Below, piece after piece: positions 18,880 through 27,454 of a stretch of DNA of 64,000 bases (positions are counted from its first letter, which is position 1; each line of letters begins with the position of its first letter). Made by a program: the position numbers and the translations under genes. The stretch is from Paenibacillus sp. MBLB1832 (GTDB lineage Bacteria > Bacillota > Bacilli > Paenibacillales > NBRC-103111). The stretch spans positions 2,933,001 through 2,997,000 of the forward strand of contig NZ_CP130319.1 in NCBI RefSeq assembly GCF_032271945.1, read 5' to 3'. The notes beneath the pieces are model-generated. The model was not told the DNA's origin. It searched no databases and was given only the letters and a program-made list of their open reading frames with translations.

Positions 18880-18908
18880 ATCATATCTCCCCTGGCGGTC
18901 GATGTCAA
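18880..18908 (-). promoter_or_regulatory. Sigma-A promoter of xpaC-telA
   Basis: TTGACA (18903-18908), a 17-base spacer and TATGAT (18880-18885) on the minus strand. The expected transcription start is near 18873, about 35 bases before the xpaC start codon. Confidence 0.85.
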
Positions 18909-18920
18909 TTTAAGACAAAT

Positions 18921-18952
18921 GGTGACGCTTCTCTAAACAGAGATTCGTCACC
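18921..18952. other. 32-base imperfect hairpin just upstream of the xpaC promoter
   Basis: GGTGACG pairs with CGTCACC, then a two-base internal loop, then TCTCT with AGAGA and an AAAC loop. It lies 12 bases upstream of the -35 box, outside the xpaC transcript. Eight bases beyond its plus-strand end is TTTTT, but no plus-strand gene precedes it, so a terminator role is unlikely. It may be a protein-binding dyad. Confidence 0.45.
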
Positions 18953-19032
18953 ATGTGCTCTTTTTCATATGTTTTCCCTTATAGCCTTTTGTTACTTTGC
19001 GGTTCTGCAACGCAACACTTATGATGTGAAAC

Positions 19033-19048
19033 ATATAAGCGCTTATAT
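19033..19048. other. 16-base perfect palindrome ATATAAGCGCTTATAT
   Basis: A perfect 16-base palindrome between the histidine kinase terminator and the xpaC promoter. Too short to be a useful RNA hairpin alone; compatible with a dimeric regulator site. No known regulator consensus is assigned. Confidence 0.35.
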
Positions 19049-19051
19049 TTG

Positions 19052-19075
19052 AAAAAGACCGCCCAATAGGCGGTC
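19052..19075 (-). terminator. Rho-independent terminator of the orphan histidine kinase gene
   Basis: On the minus strand GACCGCC pairs with GGCGGTC around TATTG, followed by TTTTTC, six bases after the stop codon. Confidence 0.85.
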
Positions 19076-19080
19076 TCAGC

Positions 19081-20835
19081 TCATTTTTCTTGTTTAAGGG
19101 GGATGGCAATCGAGAAGCGAATCCCATCGTCTAACAAACTATAGTCGATTGTGCCGCGGTAGCGTTCAATTAATTGTTTAATAATATGAAGGCCTAATCC
19201 TTTATTTTTCTTACCATGCTTCGTTGAAAAGCCAGATTCAAATAACCTGGATTGGATATCGGAACTTAACGGATTGCACGTATTTTCAACTTGTAAAAAT
19301 AATTGATTTGCTCGGACAGCTCCCTCAACACTCACTCTTCGCTTCTCCATAGGCAGCTCGATCGTCGCATCAAATGAATTATCGATTAAATTACTGATGA
19401 TCCGCACGAGATCCGTTGTTTTAATTGTCGTTAACTGCAAGTTGGCCATATTCGTAAATTCCACTTGCATATCGATGTTATGCACTTCGGATTGCGCTAA
19501 TTTCGCTTGTATAATGCCGCTAAGCGCCGGGATATTGATCTCAACCGCTTTAATTTTGTATTCCATCATCTTAGCATCTTGAATCAATGGCGTAATATAA
19601 TCGTTTAAACTATCGTACTTTTGCAATTTGATCATCCAGGAGATCGCGGTCAAATGATTAATAATATCATGGCGTTGTTCTTTGATCGATTGGACAATCG
19701 AATTGATGTTGTCTAGATACACGTCTTGAACTCTTCTGACGGCGCCTTCATTTTTCCTGCGTGTGATTCGAAATAGGACTGCGATCACGAAGCCAGCGAG
19801 TAAGGTGACGACAATCATAAAAATGACAACATCACGAAGCTGCTGCTTCAGCGCCATTTCGATCAAACTATAGTCCGTGGCCACAACGACAATTTTAGGC
19901 AATTTATCTCGGGTGTACTTCAAATTCGATGTATCAATCGGTGTAACACTCTTTAGAATGGATTTCCCGCCCACGGTAACCGTGTAGAAAATCGTAGATT
20001 TTGTTTCAAGCGCTTCTTTTATTTTGGACTCTTCCGACTCATCGCGGTAAGTATAAGAGCCATTCTCAACTACGCGATCCGAATACCAAGAGACCCTATT
20101 GTTAGGTAAGGGGCCCTTTTGGAAAAGCTTTTCCGGATTGAGCACGGCGATCTCTAGCAGATTTTCATCTTGGGTTCTCATCATATCTTGAATACTCACA
20201 TCCACACCGACTTTAGCTCGGAAATGAGTCAAAGAGTCCGTCACATTCACAAATGGATTAATGATGTAGTTCGTTGTCCCATCATAATATTCTCCCCATT
20301 TTCGAATGCTGGAACCGTCAGTTGAAGCTGTACTAATCGGACCACTCCAATAATTCTCAAGTGTCAAGCCAATTCCTACATCGACAGGCTTCCTATCCGT
20401 GAGTTGCAAATGTGCCAAATATACGTTACCCCACGTCTTGGAACTTGCATTGATTTCCTTCGGATCGGAGGAACGAACACCGACGAAATCATCGCCTCGT
20501 CGTTCGAATAAGGTGATGCCCTCCAAATTCAGCAATTTAGCCAAGTTTTCTAGCTGCTCATTCGTGACATTGTGAAAGTCTGCATCCAATGACTGCTTGA
20601 TCGCGATAGAAGTTGATCGCAAATCTCGCGCCAGCATCTCATCAAAGACGGCTTCACTTTCACTCTGATTGACAATTTTTGAAGCAATAGTCGACGTATA
20701 AATGTTAATTTTCTCTTTCTGATGGGAGACCAGAAGCGATTTGGAATGTTGATAGTAGGTAATATTCAGGCCGATTATGGCGATGAGAAAAATTAGTATC
20801 GTTTTGAACGGGAATTTATCTAATGATGCAAACAT
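19081..20835 (-). CDS. Sensor histidine kinase, Spo0B/CitA-like dimerisation type
   Basis: A 584-residue membrane kinase. A first membrane segment (about residues 11-30) and a second (about 337-360) bracket a 300-residue extracellular sensor that looks like a double Cache/PAS-type domain. The cytoplasmic part has a Spo0B-type dimerisation helix with the phospho-acceptor His in KEQRHDIINHLTA, and an ATPase domain with the N box ISNLIDNSFDA and G box NKGLGLHIIKQL. The kinase core resembles the CitA/DcuS/NatK class. No response regulator gene is adjacent, so it is an orphan. Ligand unknown. It is monocistronic with its own terminator. Confidence 0.87.
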   Translation of the reverse strand: MFASLDKFPFKTILIFLIAIIGLNITYYQHSKSLLVSHQKEKINIYTSTIASKIVNQSESEAVFDEMLARDLRSTSIAIKQSLDADFHNVTNEQLENLAKLLNLEGITLFERRGDDFVGVRSSDPKEINASSKTWGNVYLAHLQLTDRKPVDVGIGLTLENYWSGPISTASTDGSSIRKWGEYYDGTTNYIINPFVNVTDSLTHFRAKVGVDVSIQDMMRTQDENLLEIAVLNPEKLFQKGPLPNNRVSWYSDRVVENGSYTYRDESEESKIKEALETKSTIFYTVTVGGKSILKSVTPIDTSNLKYTRDKLPKIVVVATDYSLIEMALKQQLRDVVIFMIVVTLLAGFVIAVLFRITRRKNEGAVRRVQDVYLDNINSIVQSIKEQRHDIINHLTAISWMIKLQKYDSLNDYITPLIQDAKMMEYKIKAVEINIPALSGIIQAKLAQSEVHNIDMQVEFTNMANLQLTTIKTTDLVRIISNLIDNSFDATIELPMEKRRVSVEGAVRANQLFLQVENTCNPLSSDIQSRLFESGFSTKHGKKNKGLGLHIIKQLIERYRGTIDYSLLDDGIRFSIAIPLKQEK

Positions 20836-20955
20836 ATGTAATGTAACTCCCTCGGCAATCTTGATGTCCTTCTATTATAGTAGAATTTTGTCGAAATTTG
20901 CACATGAATCTACTAGGGAAGATTTGGAACCCTATATTCGATGAGAATTATGATC

Positions 20956-21669
20956 TTACTTAACAATTACGGCGTCACCAAGCTGAATGCGACCTGGTTG
21001 AATTACAGATGCGTACACACCAAAGTGTAAATCAAAGGACTCATTGACATGTCTCAATACAGCTGGATCCTTCTCTAACGTCGTAGGGTCCACTGTAATC
21101 ATGACACAACGTTCGCAATAACTGTCAACTTGAAAGATGACTTCTCCGATCGAAAGCTGCTTGCCAATCCAGTCGCCTTCTTGTACGGATTCATCGTTGA
21201 CCTTCACAACGAAATTACCGCGAAATCTACGCTGGTCCAAATCTTTTTGGCATGCAGCCTCTAGCTTACGCAAACTTGCATCCGTGACAAGTAGAATACT
21301 GGCGCCATCAACCGATAATAAATGTGGATGCTCGGGATGAGCTTCCTTTAACCGTGACATGGTGATTGGCGTAGTTGTTAGGCTTTGTATTTCGGATAGC
21401 AACGCTTCGTTCCATCCGAATGTTTGGCCGTTGGCCGATGTTACTTGAATCTCGCCGTCCTGAAAGCTAGCCTGATAGGTTAACATTTTCGGAATATTCC
21501 GAGCGGTAACATACCGCGACCATCCCGATTTCGTCGTATCATAGAAAGTGCCATGACGATCACCTAACATGCCATAAGGTTCAATCTGACATTCGGATAA
21601 GCGTTCCCCAGCAAAAGATTTAATGGGATAACGGTTGATTTCTGTAATATGACCAACGATTGAATGCAT
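20956..21669 (-). CDS. MOSC domain protein
   Basis: A 237-residue protein with an N-terminal MOSC_N beta-barrel (INRYPIKSFAGE near residue 10) and a C-terminal MOSC domain (RRFRGNFVV near 145; the conserved sulfur-relay Cys in SYCERCVMITVDP near 182). MOSC proteins include molybdenum cofactor sulfurase C-termini and the mARC/YcbX molybdoenzymes that reduce N-hydroxylated compounds. The lack of a ferredoxin domain and a close fit to YcbX-like N+C architecture suggest the latter class, but the partner is unknown. Monocistronic. Confidence 0.82.
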   Translation of the reverse strand: MHSIVGHITEINRYPIKSFAGERLSECQIEPYGMLGDRHGTFYDTTKSGWSRYVTARNIPKMLTYQASFQDGEIQVTSANGQTFGWNEALLSEIQSLTTTPITMSRLKEAHPEHPHLLSVDGASILLVTDASLRKLEAACQKDLDQRRFRGNFVVKVNDESVQEGDWIGKQLSIGEVIFQVDSYCERCVMITVDPTTLEKDPAVLRHVNESFDLHFGVYASVIQPGRIQLGDAVIVK

Positions 21670-21730
21670 AAGATTGAGCTCCTCCCGATCGCTAAAATTG
21701 CTTCAGCTTATTGTATCATGTTTAAAAAGC

Positions 21731-21766
21731 AAAAAAACCAGTGAACGTCGGAAACGTTACTGGTTT
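21731..21766 (-). terminator. Rho-independent terminator of the LysM-CAP gene
   Basis: On the minus strand ACCAGTAACGT pairs with ACGTTCACTGGT (one offset) and is followed by seven T, 18 bases after the stop codon. Confidence 0.8.
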
Positions 21767-21783
21767 CTTCATCTTGCCTATTT

Positions 21784-22431
21784 TTACGTACTAATAAACT
21801 CTTGGACCCACTCGCCATTATAATAAGCGACACCAATTTGTGTGTAATTCGGACTTAGAATGTTTTGACGATGGCCAGCACTGTTCATCCATGCCGTCAT
21901 GACGGCTGCTGGCGTTTGTTGACCCTTGGCAATGTTCTCGCCTGCGTACGAATAGCTAATCTCGTAACGGTTCATCATATCAAATGGGGAGCCATACGTC
22001 GGCGACGTGTGATCGAAATAGCCATTGTTGTACATATCTTTGGCCTTGTCCAACGCCATGGTTGTGAGGGCGCTATTAACGGTTAACGCTTTGAGCCCAG
22101 CTTTCGCTCTCTCCTGATTCACTAACGTCACCACTTGACTGGCAAACGTAGATTGCGAAGGCGTCGTCACTGTGTTGGATCCAGTCCCTGTCCCTGCCGT
22201 TTTGCTCGGAATAGTGACGTGCATACCCGACCAAATCATATTGGGGTTGGCGATCTGCGGGTTTGCTTTAATCAGTTCCGTCAGACTTACACCATATTTC
22301 TTAGAAATTAACCACATCGTATCATTCTCTGATACTGTATGTGTTGCAGTCGCGGCCATTGCCGCGTTAGCTCCGACAAGTAAACTCAAACTAAGTGCAC
22401 CTGTTGCTGCCCATTTCATGTAACGCTTCAT
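21784..22431 (-). CDS. Secreted LysM-CAP domain protein (YkwD/SafA-like)
   Basis: A 215-residue exported protein from the ATG at 22431 behind AGGAGAGGTTTCAAC. Signal peptide residues 1-26 end in ANAAMA. A LysM repeat (about 29-73, HTVSENDTMWLISKKYGVS) binds peptidoglycan. The C-terminal CAP/SCP domain (about 92-215) has VNQERAKAGLKAL, YFDHTSPTYGSPF, GENIAKGQ and WMNSAGHRQNIL. Bacterial CAP proteins of this type are found in spores and cell walls; their activity is not established. Expression is probably set by the c-di-AMP riboswitch directly upstream, which fits a cell-wall role because such riboswitches commonly control wall-remodelling and potassium genes. Confidence 0.9.
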   Translation of the reverse strand: MKRYMKWAATGALSLSLLVGANAAMAATATHTVSENDTMWLISKKYGVSLTELIKANPQIANPNMIWSGMHVTIPSKTAGTGTGSNTVTTPSQSTFASQVVTLVNQERAKAGLKALTVNSALTTMALDKAKDMYNNGYFDHTSPTYGSPFDMMNRYEISYSYAGENIAKGQQTPAAVMTAWMNSAGHRQNILSPNYTQIGVAYYNGEWVQEFIST

Positions 22432-22450
22432 GTTGAAACCTCTCCTTTTT

Positions 22451-22562
22451 ACGGCCTGCGAGGTTAGCTGTCGGATTCGGGTCAAAGAGTAATCACCCGG
22501 CCGCAGAAGCGGCTTCACCCCAAAGTTGGGTCCCCCGTGTTTCCTATGAAACTTCGGCCTTT
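22451..22562 (-). promoter_or_regulatory. c-di-AMP riboswitch (ydaO-yuaA type)
   Basis: The minus-strand leader contains the diagnostic blocks of this class in order: CGGGGGACCCAA, TTGGGGTGAA, a GC-rich hairpin (GCCGCTTCTGCGGC), then GACCCGAATCCGACAGC and TAACCTCG, closed by a short GGCC/GGCC outer stem. The LysM-CAP start codon follows about 20 bases later. These RNAs turn genes off when c-di-AMP is high. No terminator lies between aptamer and gene. The aptamer's AACCTC is complementary to GAGGTT at the ribosome-binding site, which suggests translational control. Confidence 0.92.
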
Positions 22563-22679
22563 ATGTTGTTTGTGACCCGTTTGGGTCTTACAAAGTGTAA
22601 CATGAGAGACGGTTTCAAACATGGCTCAAAATATGCCAATACGTCGCAAGTCAGGCACCATAAGGGTTTATGGATCGGC

Positions 22680-23978
22680 TTAATGAGTGAAAAACACGAT
22701 CTGAACGAAAAATAAGACCGCAAATAAATAGAAAATGGGATGCACATCCCGACGCTTGCCTCTAACCACTTTGAGAATCGGATACACGATAAAACCAATC
22801 CCGATCCCCGTTGCGATACTATAGGTAAGTGGCATTAAGACCACAATGAGAAATGCGGGAAACGCTTCCTCCAGGTCATGCCACTCAATTTTGCGAAGCA
22901 CATTCATCATGAGAAATCCAACTATGATTAACGTCGGCGCTGTTATCGCGGGAATGCTGGCAAGCACGGCAACAATTGGGGAAAATAACAAAGTTAGCGC
23001 AAGCAGCACACTAACGACCACGGCTGTCAAACCCGTTCTGCCTCCAACAGCGACACCTGAGCTGGATTCAATATAGGCTGACGTTGGACTTGTCCCTAGC
23101 AGTGCACCTGTTGTTGTCCCTACTGCATCGGCTAATAATGCCCCGCGCGAACGCGGAAATTTGTTGCCTTGCAGCAACCCAGCTTGCTCAGCTACCCCTA
23201 ACATCGTCCCTGTCGTGTCGAAAAGGGTAATCAATAAGAATGTGAAAATGACCGTGTACATACTCCCTGTGAAGATATCGCTTAGATTAAGCTTAAAAGC
23301 TGTTGCCGATAGCCCAGAAGGCGCTGCAAGGATAGCATCAGGCATCGTCAGCAAACCCATCATCCAAGCGATCACTGCGGTAATTAACATGCCGAAAAAC
23401 AAATAGCCACGAACTTTATAAGCTAATAAAATGAGGGAAACGATCAATCCGATTAAGGTCACAGCTGTCATCGGTACTCTCAAATCTCCCAACGTCAGCA
23501 AGGTTGCTGGAGAGGCGACGATGATTTTCGCATTTTGCAGGCCGATGAAGGTGATAAAAAGCCCAATACCAGCCGTGATGGCATGCTTCAAACTGGCTGG
23601 AATAGCGTCAAGCAAGACGTAGCGGAACGATGTCAACGACAGAATGATAAATAAGATTCCTTCAATGAAGACAGCCCCTAAAGCTACTTGCCAATCAACT
23701 CCCCCGCCGCCAACAACTGTAAAAGCAAAATAAGCGTTTAGCCCCATGCCAGGCGCGATAACGATCGGATAGTTTGCAAAAAGACCCATAATCAATGTAG
23801 CTATTATGCTCGCCAGCACCGTTGCCATAAACACGCCGTGAAAATCCATCCCTGTTGTACTCAATATGCCTGGATTCACAATAACGATATAGACCATCGT
23901 CAGAAATGTGGTCACTCCCGCGATAATTTCAGTCGAAATGCTCGTACCTCGTTCTTTCAATTTAAACAAACGCTCCAT
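22680..23978 (-). CDS. pbuG: NCS2/AzgA family purine permease
   Basis: A 432-residue membrane protein with 12-14 predicted membrane segments. Family motifs: GVTTFLTMVYIVIVNPGIL near the N-terminus, APGMGLNAYFAF near 80, and FDTTGTMLGVAEQAGL and LLGTSPTSAYIESSSGVAVG in the second half, typical of the AzgA/PbuG group. Members import hypoxanthine, guanine or adenine with protons. The ATG at 23978 follows CAGGAGGCGCCTGC. A TTG 63 bases upstream (24041) also has a perfect AGGAGGTG, but that site is inside a long hairpin. No classical purine riboswitch consensus is visible. Confidence 0.88.
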   Translation of the reverse strand: MERLFKLKERGTSISTEIIAGVTTFLTMVYIVIVNPGILSTTGMDFHGVFMATVLASIIATLIMGLFANYPIVIAPGMGLNAYFAFTVVGGGGVDWQVALGAVFIEGILFIILSLTSFRYVLLDAIPASLKHAITAGIGLFITFIGLQNAKIIVASPATLLTLGDLRVPMTAVTLIGLIVSLILLAYKVRGYLFFGMLITAVIAWMMGLLTMPDAILAAPSGLSATAFKLNLSDIFTGSMYTVIFTFLLITLFDTTGTMLGVAEQAGLLQGNKFPRSRGALLADAVGTTTGALLGTSPTSAYIESSSGVAVGGRTGLTAVVVSVLLALTLLFSPIVAVLASIPAITAPTLIIVGFLMMNVLRKIEWHDLEEAFPAFLIVVLMPLTYSIATGIGIGFIVYPILKVVRGKRRDVHPIFYLFAVLFFVQIVFFTH

Positions 23979-24041
23979 GCAGGCGCCTCCTGAGAATGAG
24001 ATACGTTTATTCTCCCCAATATTTGGATTGTTAGTCAGCAA

Positions 24042-24109
24042 AACACCTCCTATCATGCACTAGCGCATTCATAAAAAGAATGCCGCTAGCTCCGATAACA
24101 GGAGGTGTT
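24042..24109 (-). other. 68-base hairpin holding AGGAGGTG opposite an anti-Shine-Dalgarno-like arm
   Basis: On the minus strand AACACCTCCT pairs with AGGAGGTGTT at the outside; inside, CTAGCG/CGCTAG and GAATGC/GCATTC continue the stem with small bulges around an A/T-rich loop. It starts 13 bases after the S9 peptidase stop and ends 63 bases before the permease ATG. TTTT follows the stem, so it may be the peptidase terminator. Alternatively it masks a second ribosome-binding site leading to a TTG start in frame with the permease. Confidence 0.6.
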
Positions 24110-24121
24110 CGTCTCACCTAT

Positions 24122-26599
24122 TTAGTTCGCCGTTTCTGTGCTCTTCGTCTTCTTGTTCTTTACATATTTATTAAGAAATTGAATAAGTGCTTGATAGAAA
24201 TCACGTTCATTTTCTGGCTTGTAGAAACCATGTCCTTCACCTTGCTTGAGCATGTACGGCACATCCACGTCTAATTGGCGCATGGCTGCGACCATTTGAT
24301 CGGATTCTGCCTTATTCACTCTAGGATCGTTCACACCTTGTGCAATCATGAGCGGTGCTTTGATTTGATCTGCATGTAAAAGTGGTGAAGCAGCTTCGAG
24401 TCGTGCTTTATCTTTGACGGGATCACCAACTTCTTGGTACATTTCTGGACGACTAAGCTCCCAATAAGGAGCCATCGTATTCAGGAATGTGAATAAATTC
24501 GAAGGTCCGACTACATCAACACCTGCTGCATACAAGTCCGGCGTGAATGCCAGGCCCGCCAAAGTGGCATATCCGCCGTATGATGCGCCATATATCGCAA
24601 TTCGCTCAGGATCGGCAGTTCCTCGCTTGATCAGCCAATTCACGCCGTCCGTGATGTCGTTTTGCATGTTTCGTCCCCACTCTTTATCCCCTGCGTGGAG
24701 AAACTCTTTGCCATAACCAGTTGAACCACGATAATTCAACTGAAGAACGGCGTAACCTTGGCTCGCCAGCAATTGAACATCTAGATCAAAACCCCAGGAA
24801 TCGCGTGCCCATGGGCCGCCATGCGGATGAACTACAACGGGAAGCTTAGAAGGTGGCAATCCTTTCGGCAATGTCAAGTAGCCGTGAATAAGGAGTCCAT
24901 CTCTGCTTTTGAAGGAGATAGGTTGCATGTCAGCCATTTTCGTCGCATCCAAGTAAGGATTGATGTCAGCAATTTTATGTAGGGAATGACCTTTACGACT
25001 GTAGTAATAGTAACTACCGTACGATGTATCATCATTCGAATACACTAAGAAGTTCTCTTTATCGACGGAGCCAAGAATTTTCCATTGCGTCGTTTTCAGT
25101 AAGGATGAAATTACGCCAGCAACTCTTTCAAAGCCAGCATCTAGATAATTCGTCTGAATGTCATCTCCTTCGTAGGAGACAGCAAGAATGGATTCAGTCG
25201 CATACGAGACTAAGAAGTCATCGACATCGTATTGATCGTTCATATCAATGATCTCGGTTTCCTTCTTCAATATCGGATCATACACCACGAGCGCTTGTTT
25301 ATCCCGGCCCACATCAGACACTGCGAACAGCTGCTTATTATCGAAGGAAAACATGACGGGAGCAAACGTATCCTTCCGATCGAAAGTTGCAATTTGATCA
25401 AAGGGTTTCGTCTCCTCTTCCCGATAAAGAAGTGTCTTCTTCTCCCCGTCTTTAGCTAACGCCGCTCTAATATGCCCATAATTATCCGTCAAATAAAACG
25501 CAATGTTCCCTGGATTCGTTTCTTGTACGGACAATTGCCCTGTTAGCAAGTTAATGCGATATACATCCATGATCTTCGGATCGCGTTTGTTCATGGTGAC
25601 TAGAATGTCAATATCGCTCTCATTTTTACTTGGAATCACATCCAATAAGTCCGCCTTGACGTTGGGAAACGGCGTCAGATCCTTGTCACTTGAACCATCT
25701 ATTTGGAGCGCACGGAGATGTGTATTCTCTGTTCCACCCGTATCCACAACGTAGACCAGCACGTTATTCGTAATCCAGAATATTTTGCTAATATATTCAT
25801 CCTTGACGTTCGTAATTTGCTTACTCGCCGTTTCGCCTAGCTTCTGAATATAGATATTCATACGGTTATTGTCCGAAGGATGCAAATAGGCCAAGGTTTG
25901 GCTGTCTGGTGATAGTCGCATTACTGCTCTGTCTGGCAGACGTAAGAAATCATCCAAGGAGGTCTCGCCCGAAGTAGCAATTTCCTTTTGCGCCAGTGTA
26001 CGAGAAAGGAATAAAACAAGCTGCGCACGCGTTACAAGATCCTGTGGCATATACGTAATTTGATCCGTTATGAAATTTTGCTTCAGCTTCACCACATCAT
26101 CATGATGCCATTTCCCAATCTGGGCTTCGTCCTTCAGCCACGCCTGAATGCCATTGTCCTTCAGTTGGAAGGCACGTACGAGCAAGCTAGCCATCTGTTC
26201 ACGCGTTAAGAACGAATCTGGTTCGTACATCCCATTATTGCCTTCAACAATGGCATGCTCCTTCAACGCATTTACAGCATCCACATAGGGGCTTTTCTCG
26301 GTAATATCAAGGAAACCATTCAGCGCTTTCGGCTTATTCAAATGTAACGCTTTACTCAACCAAACGGCTGCATCCCCGCGAGTAATCGCGTCATCGGGAT
26401 GAAAGCTTCCGTCATTTTCCGCTGTAACGATGCCTTGTTGTTTCAATTTCGCAATTTCTTGACTTGCATAATGGCTTTCGGAGACGTCCGGATAAGCAAG
26501 ATCACTACCGCTCGCCTGGGCGCCTAGCGGAATCGCAGCCATAGCAATCCATGCCGCTGCCATGGTGGAAACGATTCCTTTTGTTAAAAAAACCTTCAT
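24122..26599 (-). CDS. SLH-anchored S9 family peptidase (prolyl oligopeptidase type)
   Basis: An 825-residue exported protein from the ATG at 26599 behind AAGGAGGAACACA. A signal peptide (1-29, ending GAQASG) is followed by three SLH repeats (about 33-200; YPDVSESHYASQEI, FLDITEKSPYVDAV), which tether proteins to secondary wall polymers at the surface. A beta-propeller-like region (about 215-560) precedes the S9 catalytic domain with the nucleophile Ser in YGASYGGYATLAG, Asp in QGVNDPRV and His in GEGHGFYKPENE. The known family activity is acyl-aminoacyl or dipeptidyl peptidase. S9 peptidases joined to SLH repeats are uncommon; most are cytoplasmic. Monocistronic. Confidence 0.9.
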   Translation of the reverse strand: MKVFLTKGIVSTMAAAWIAMAAIPLGAQASGSDLAYPDVSESHYASQEIAKLKQQGIVTAENDGSFHPDDAITRGDAAVWLSKALHLNKPKALNGFLDITEKSPYVDAVNALKEHAIVEGNNGMYEPDSFLTREQMASLLVRAFQLKDNGIQAWLKDEAQIGKWHHDDVVKLKQNFITDQITYMPQDLVTRAQLVLFLSRTLAQKEIATSGETSLDDFLRLPDRAVMRLSPDSQTLAYLHPSDNNRMNIYIQKLGETASKQITNVKDEYISKIFWITNNVLVYVVDTGGTENTHLRALQIDGSSDKDLTPFPNVKADLLDVIPSKNESDIDILVTMNKRDPKIMDVYRINLLTGQLSVQETNPGNIAFYLTDNYGHIRAALAKDGEKKTLLYREEETKPFDQIATFDRKDTFAPVMFSFDNKQLFAVSDVGRDKQALVVYDPILKKETEIIDMNDQYDVDDFLVSYATESILAVSYEGDDIQTNYLDAGFERVAGVISSLLKTTQWKILGSVDKENFLVYSNDDTSYGSYYYYSRKGHSLHKIADINPYLDATKMADMQPISFKSRDGLLIHGYLTLPKGLPPSKLPVVVHPHGGPWARDSWGFDLDVQLLASQGYAVLQLNYRGSTGYGKEFLHAGDKEWGRNMQNDITDGVNWLIKRGTADPERIAIYGASYGGYATLAGLAFTPDLYAAGVDVVGPSNLFTFLNTMAPYWELSRPEMYQEVGDPVKDKARLEAASPLLHADQIKAPLMIAQGVNDPRVNKAESDQMVAAMRQLDVDVPYMLKQGEGHGFYKPENERDFYQALIQFLNKYVKNKKTKSTETAN

Positions 26600-26741
26600 T
26601 GTGTTCCTCCTTGTCATCTGCATACAACATACCTGCCCCATTATATACCAAATCAGGTTATAATCATAGATTCATAGCTTGCATATCGTAGACATATATA
26701 TGTGCATAAAGCATTACAACTAGAAAGCGAGGATTAAGCGG

Positions 26742-26966
26742 ATGAAAAAGTTATTGAGATCAGATGGTGATTTATTCGCTGCAGCCATTTCCCAATCCAC
26801 GGTTTCTGTATGGCAGACGGATGGGAAAGGTAAATTAGTCCAGGTGGATCGAGGCATCATTGAGGAGTTTTCGCCGAAAACGGTCCGGATGAGCACGGTA
26901 ACGGATGAAATCGCCTTCTATTTTCGCGATGATGGGACTATGTTTTATGTCGAAATTTCATTTTAA
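26742..26966 (+). CDS. Conserved-looking small hypothetical protein, 74 residues
   Basis: A compact soluble protein starting MKKLLRSDGDLFAAAIS and ending FYVEISF, with alternating beta-type pattern (STVSVWQTDGKGKLVQVD, KTVRMSTVTDEIAFYFRDDG). The ATG follows GCGAGGATTAAGCGG, a modest site. I recognise no domain. It is divergent from the S9 peptidase gene. About 240 bases follow before the next gene; I see no gene in them. Confidence 0.55.
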   Translation: MKKLLRSDGDLFAAAISQSTVSVWQTDGKGKLVQVDRGIIEEFSPKTVRMSTVTDEIAFYFRDDGTMFYVEISF

Positions 26967-27207
26967 AAAATCAAGTTTCCGATGGGACAAAATATTGACT
27001 ACAGGAAAAAATCAACCCTATTGGGTGCCCTATGGAGAAACATGTAAACCACTTTTTGGCAGGTCAGAATTTCTCTGGGTTTCGACAAAAGAATTGATTT
27101 CGCATGCAACGAAATGACATTCTTCGCTCAGCGTTTCCCCTATAATACTAGTATGCGTGATGGTAGTTCACCAACGAATTGTGTGTACTTATAGGAGGAT
27201 GATTGAT

Positions 27208-27381
27208 ATGGACGAGCAGTTCATCAAAAGGTTACATTCACTTAATCGTCGCGATTCATTACGTTCTTTACTGCTCATTGAAGGTGTACGTCTAACGCTT
27301 CGGCGGAAGAAACAAATCAGTTTGTTCAAACGTTTATTTCAGCGAAAAAAGCTGTCGGTCACAGCTAAAGGATGGAACTAA
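27208..27381 (+). CDS. Small basic hypothetical protein, 57 residues
   Basis: The ATG at 27208 is nine bases after AGGAGG; an in-frame ATG at 27199 abuts it and is unlikely. The product (MDEQFIKRLHSLNRRDSLRS...) is rich in Arg and Lys with a hydrophobic middle (LLLIEGVRLTL) and a basic tail (RRKKQ, FQRKK). No family recognised; it could bind nucleic acid or membrane. A TATAAT at 27142-27147 is a plausible -10 box with a poor -35. A bidirectional terminator follows. Confidence 0.55.
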   Translation: MDEQFIKRLHSLNRRDSLRSLLLIEGVRLTLRRKKQISLFKRLFQRKKLSVTAKGWN

Positions 27382-27398
27382 ACGTCGTTCATATAGAT

Positions 27399-27437
27399 AT
27401 GCCCTCTCCGATCAATGGCTATTGAACGGGAGGGCAT
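27399..27437. terminator. Bidirectional terminator between convergent genes
   Basis: ATGCCCTC-T-CCG pairs with CGG-GAGGGCAT, eleven pairs and one bulged T, 17 bases after the plus-strand stop and 17 before the minus-strand stop. The T-tails on both sides are short. Confidence 0.6.
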
Positions 27438-27454
27438 TCGTTGTTTATGTAAGT

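Noticed and set aside
22574..22587. GACCC-GTTT-GGGTC hairpin upstream of the c-di-AMP riboswitch
   Set aside because: Short stem without T-tract and outside the aptamer core; could be part of the leader but no function can be supported.
24042..24109. Known purine riboswitch upstream of the permease
   Set aside because: None of the conserved purine-aptamer loop or junction sequences are present; the structure is a simple long hairpin.
26967..27117. Plus-strand frame continuing past the 74-residue gene (KNQPYWVPYGETCKPL region)
   Set aside because: It has no start of its own; the only ATGs lie inside the upstream gene in another frame, and no family is evident.
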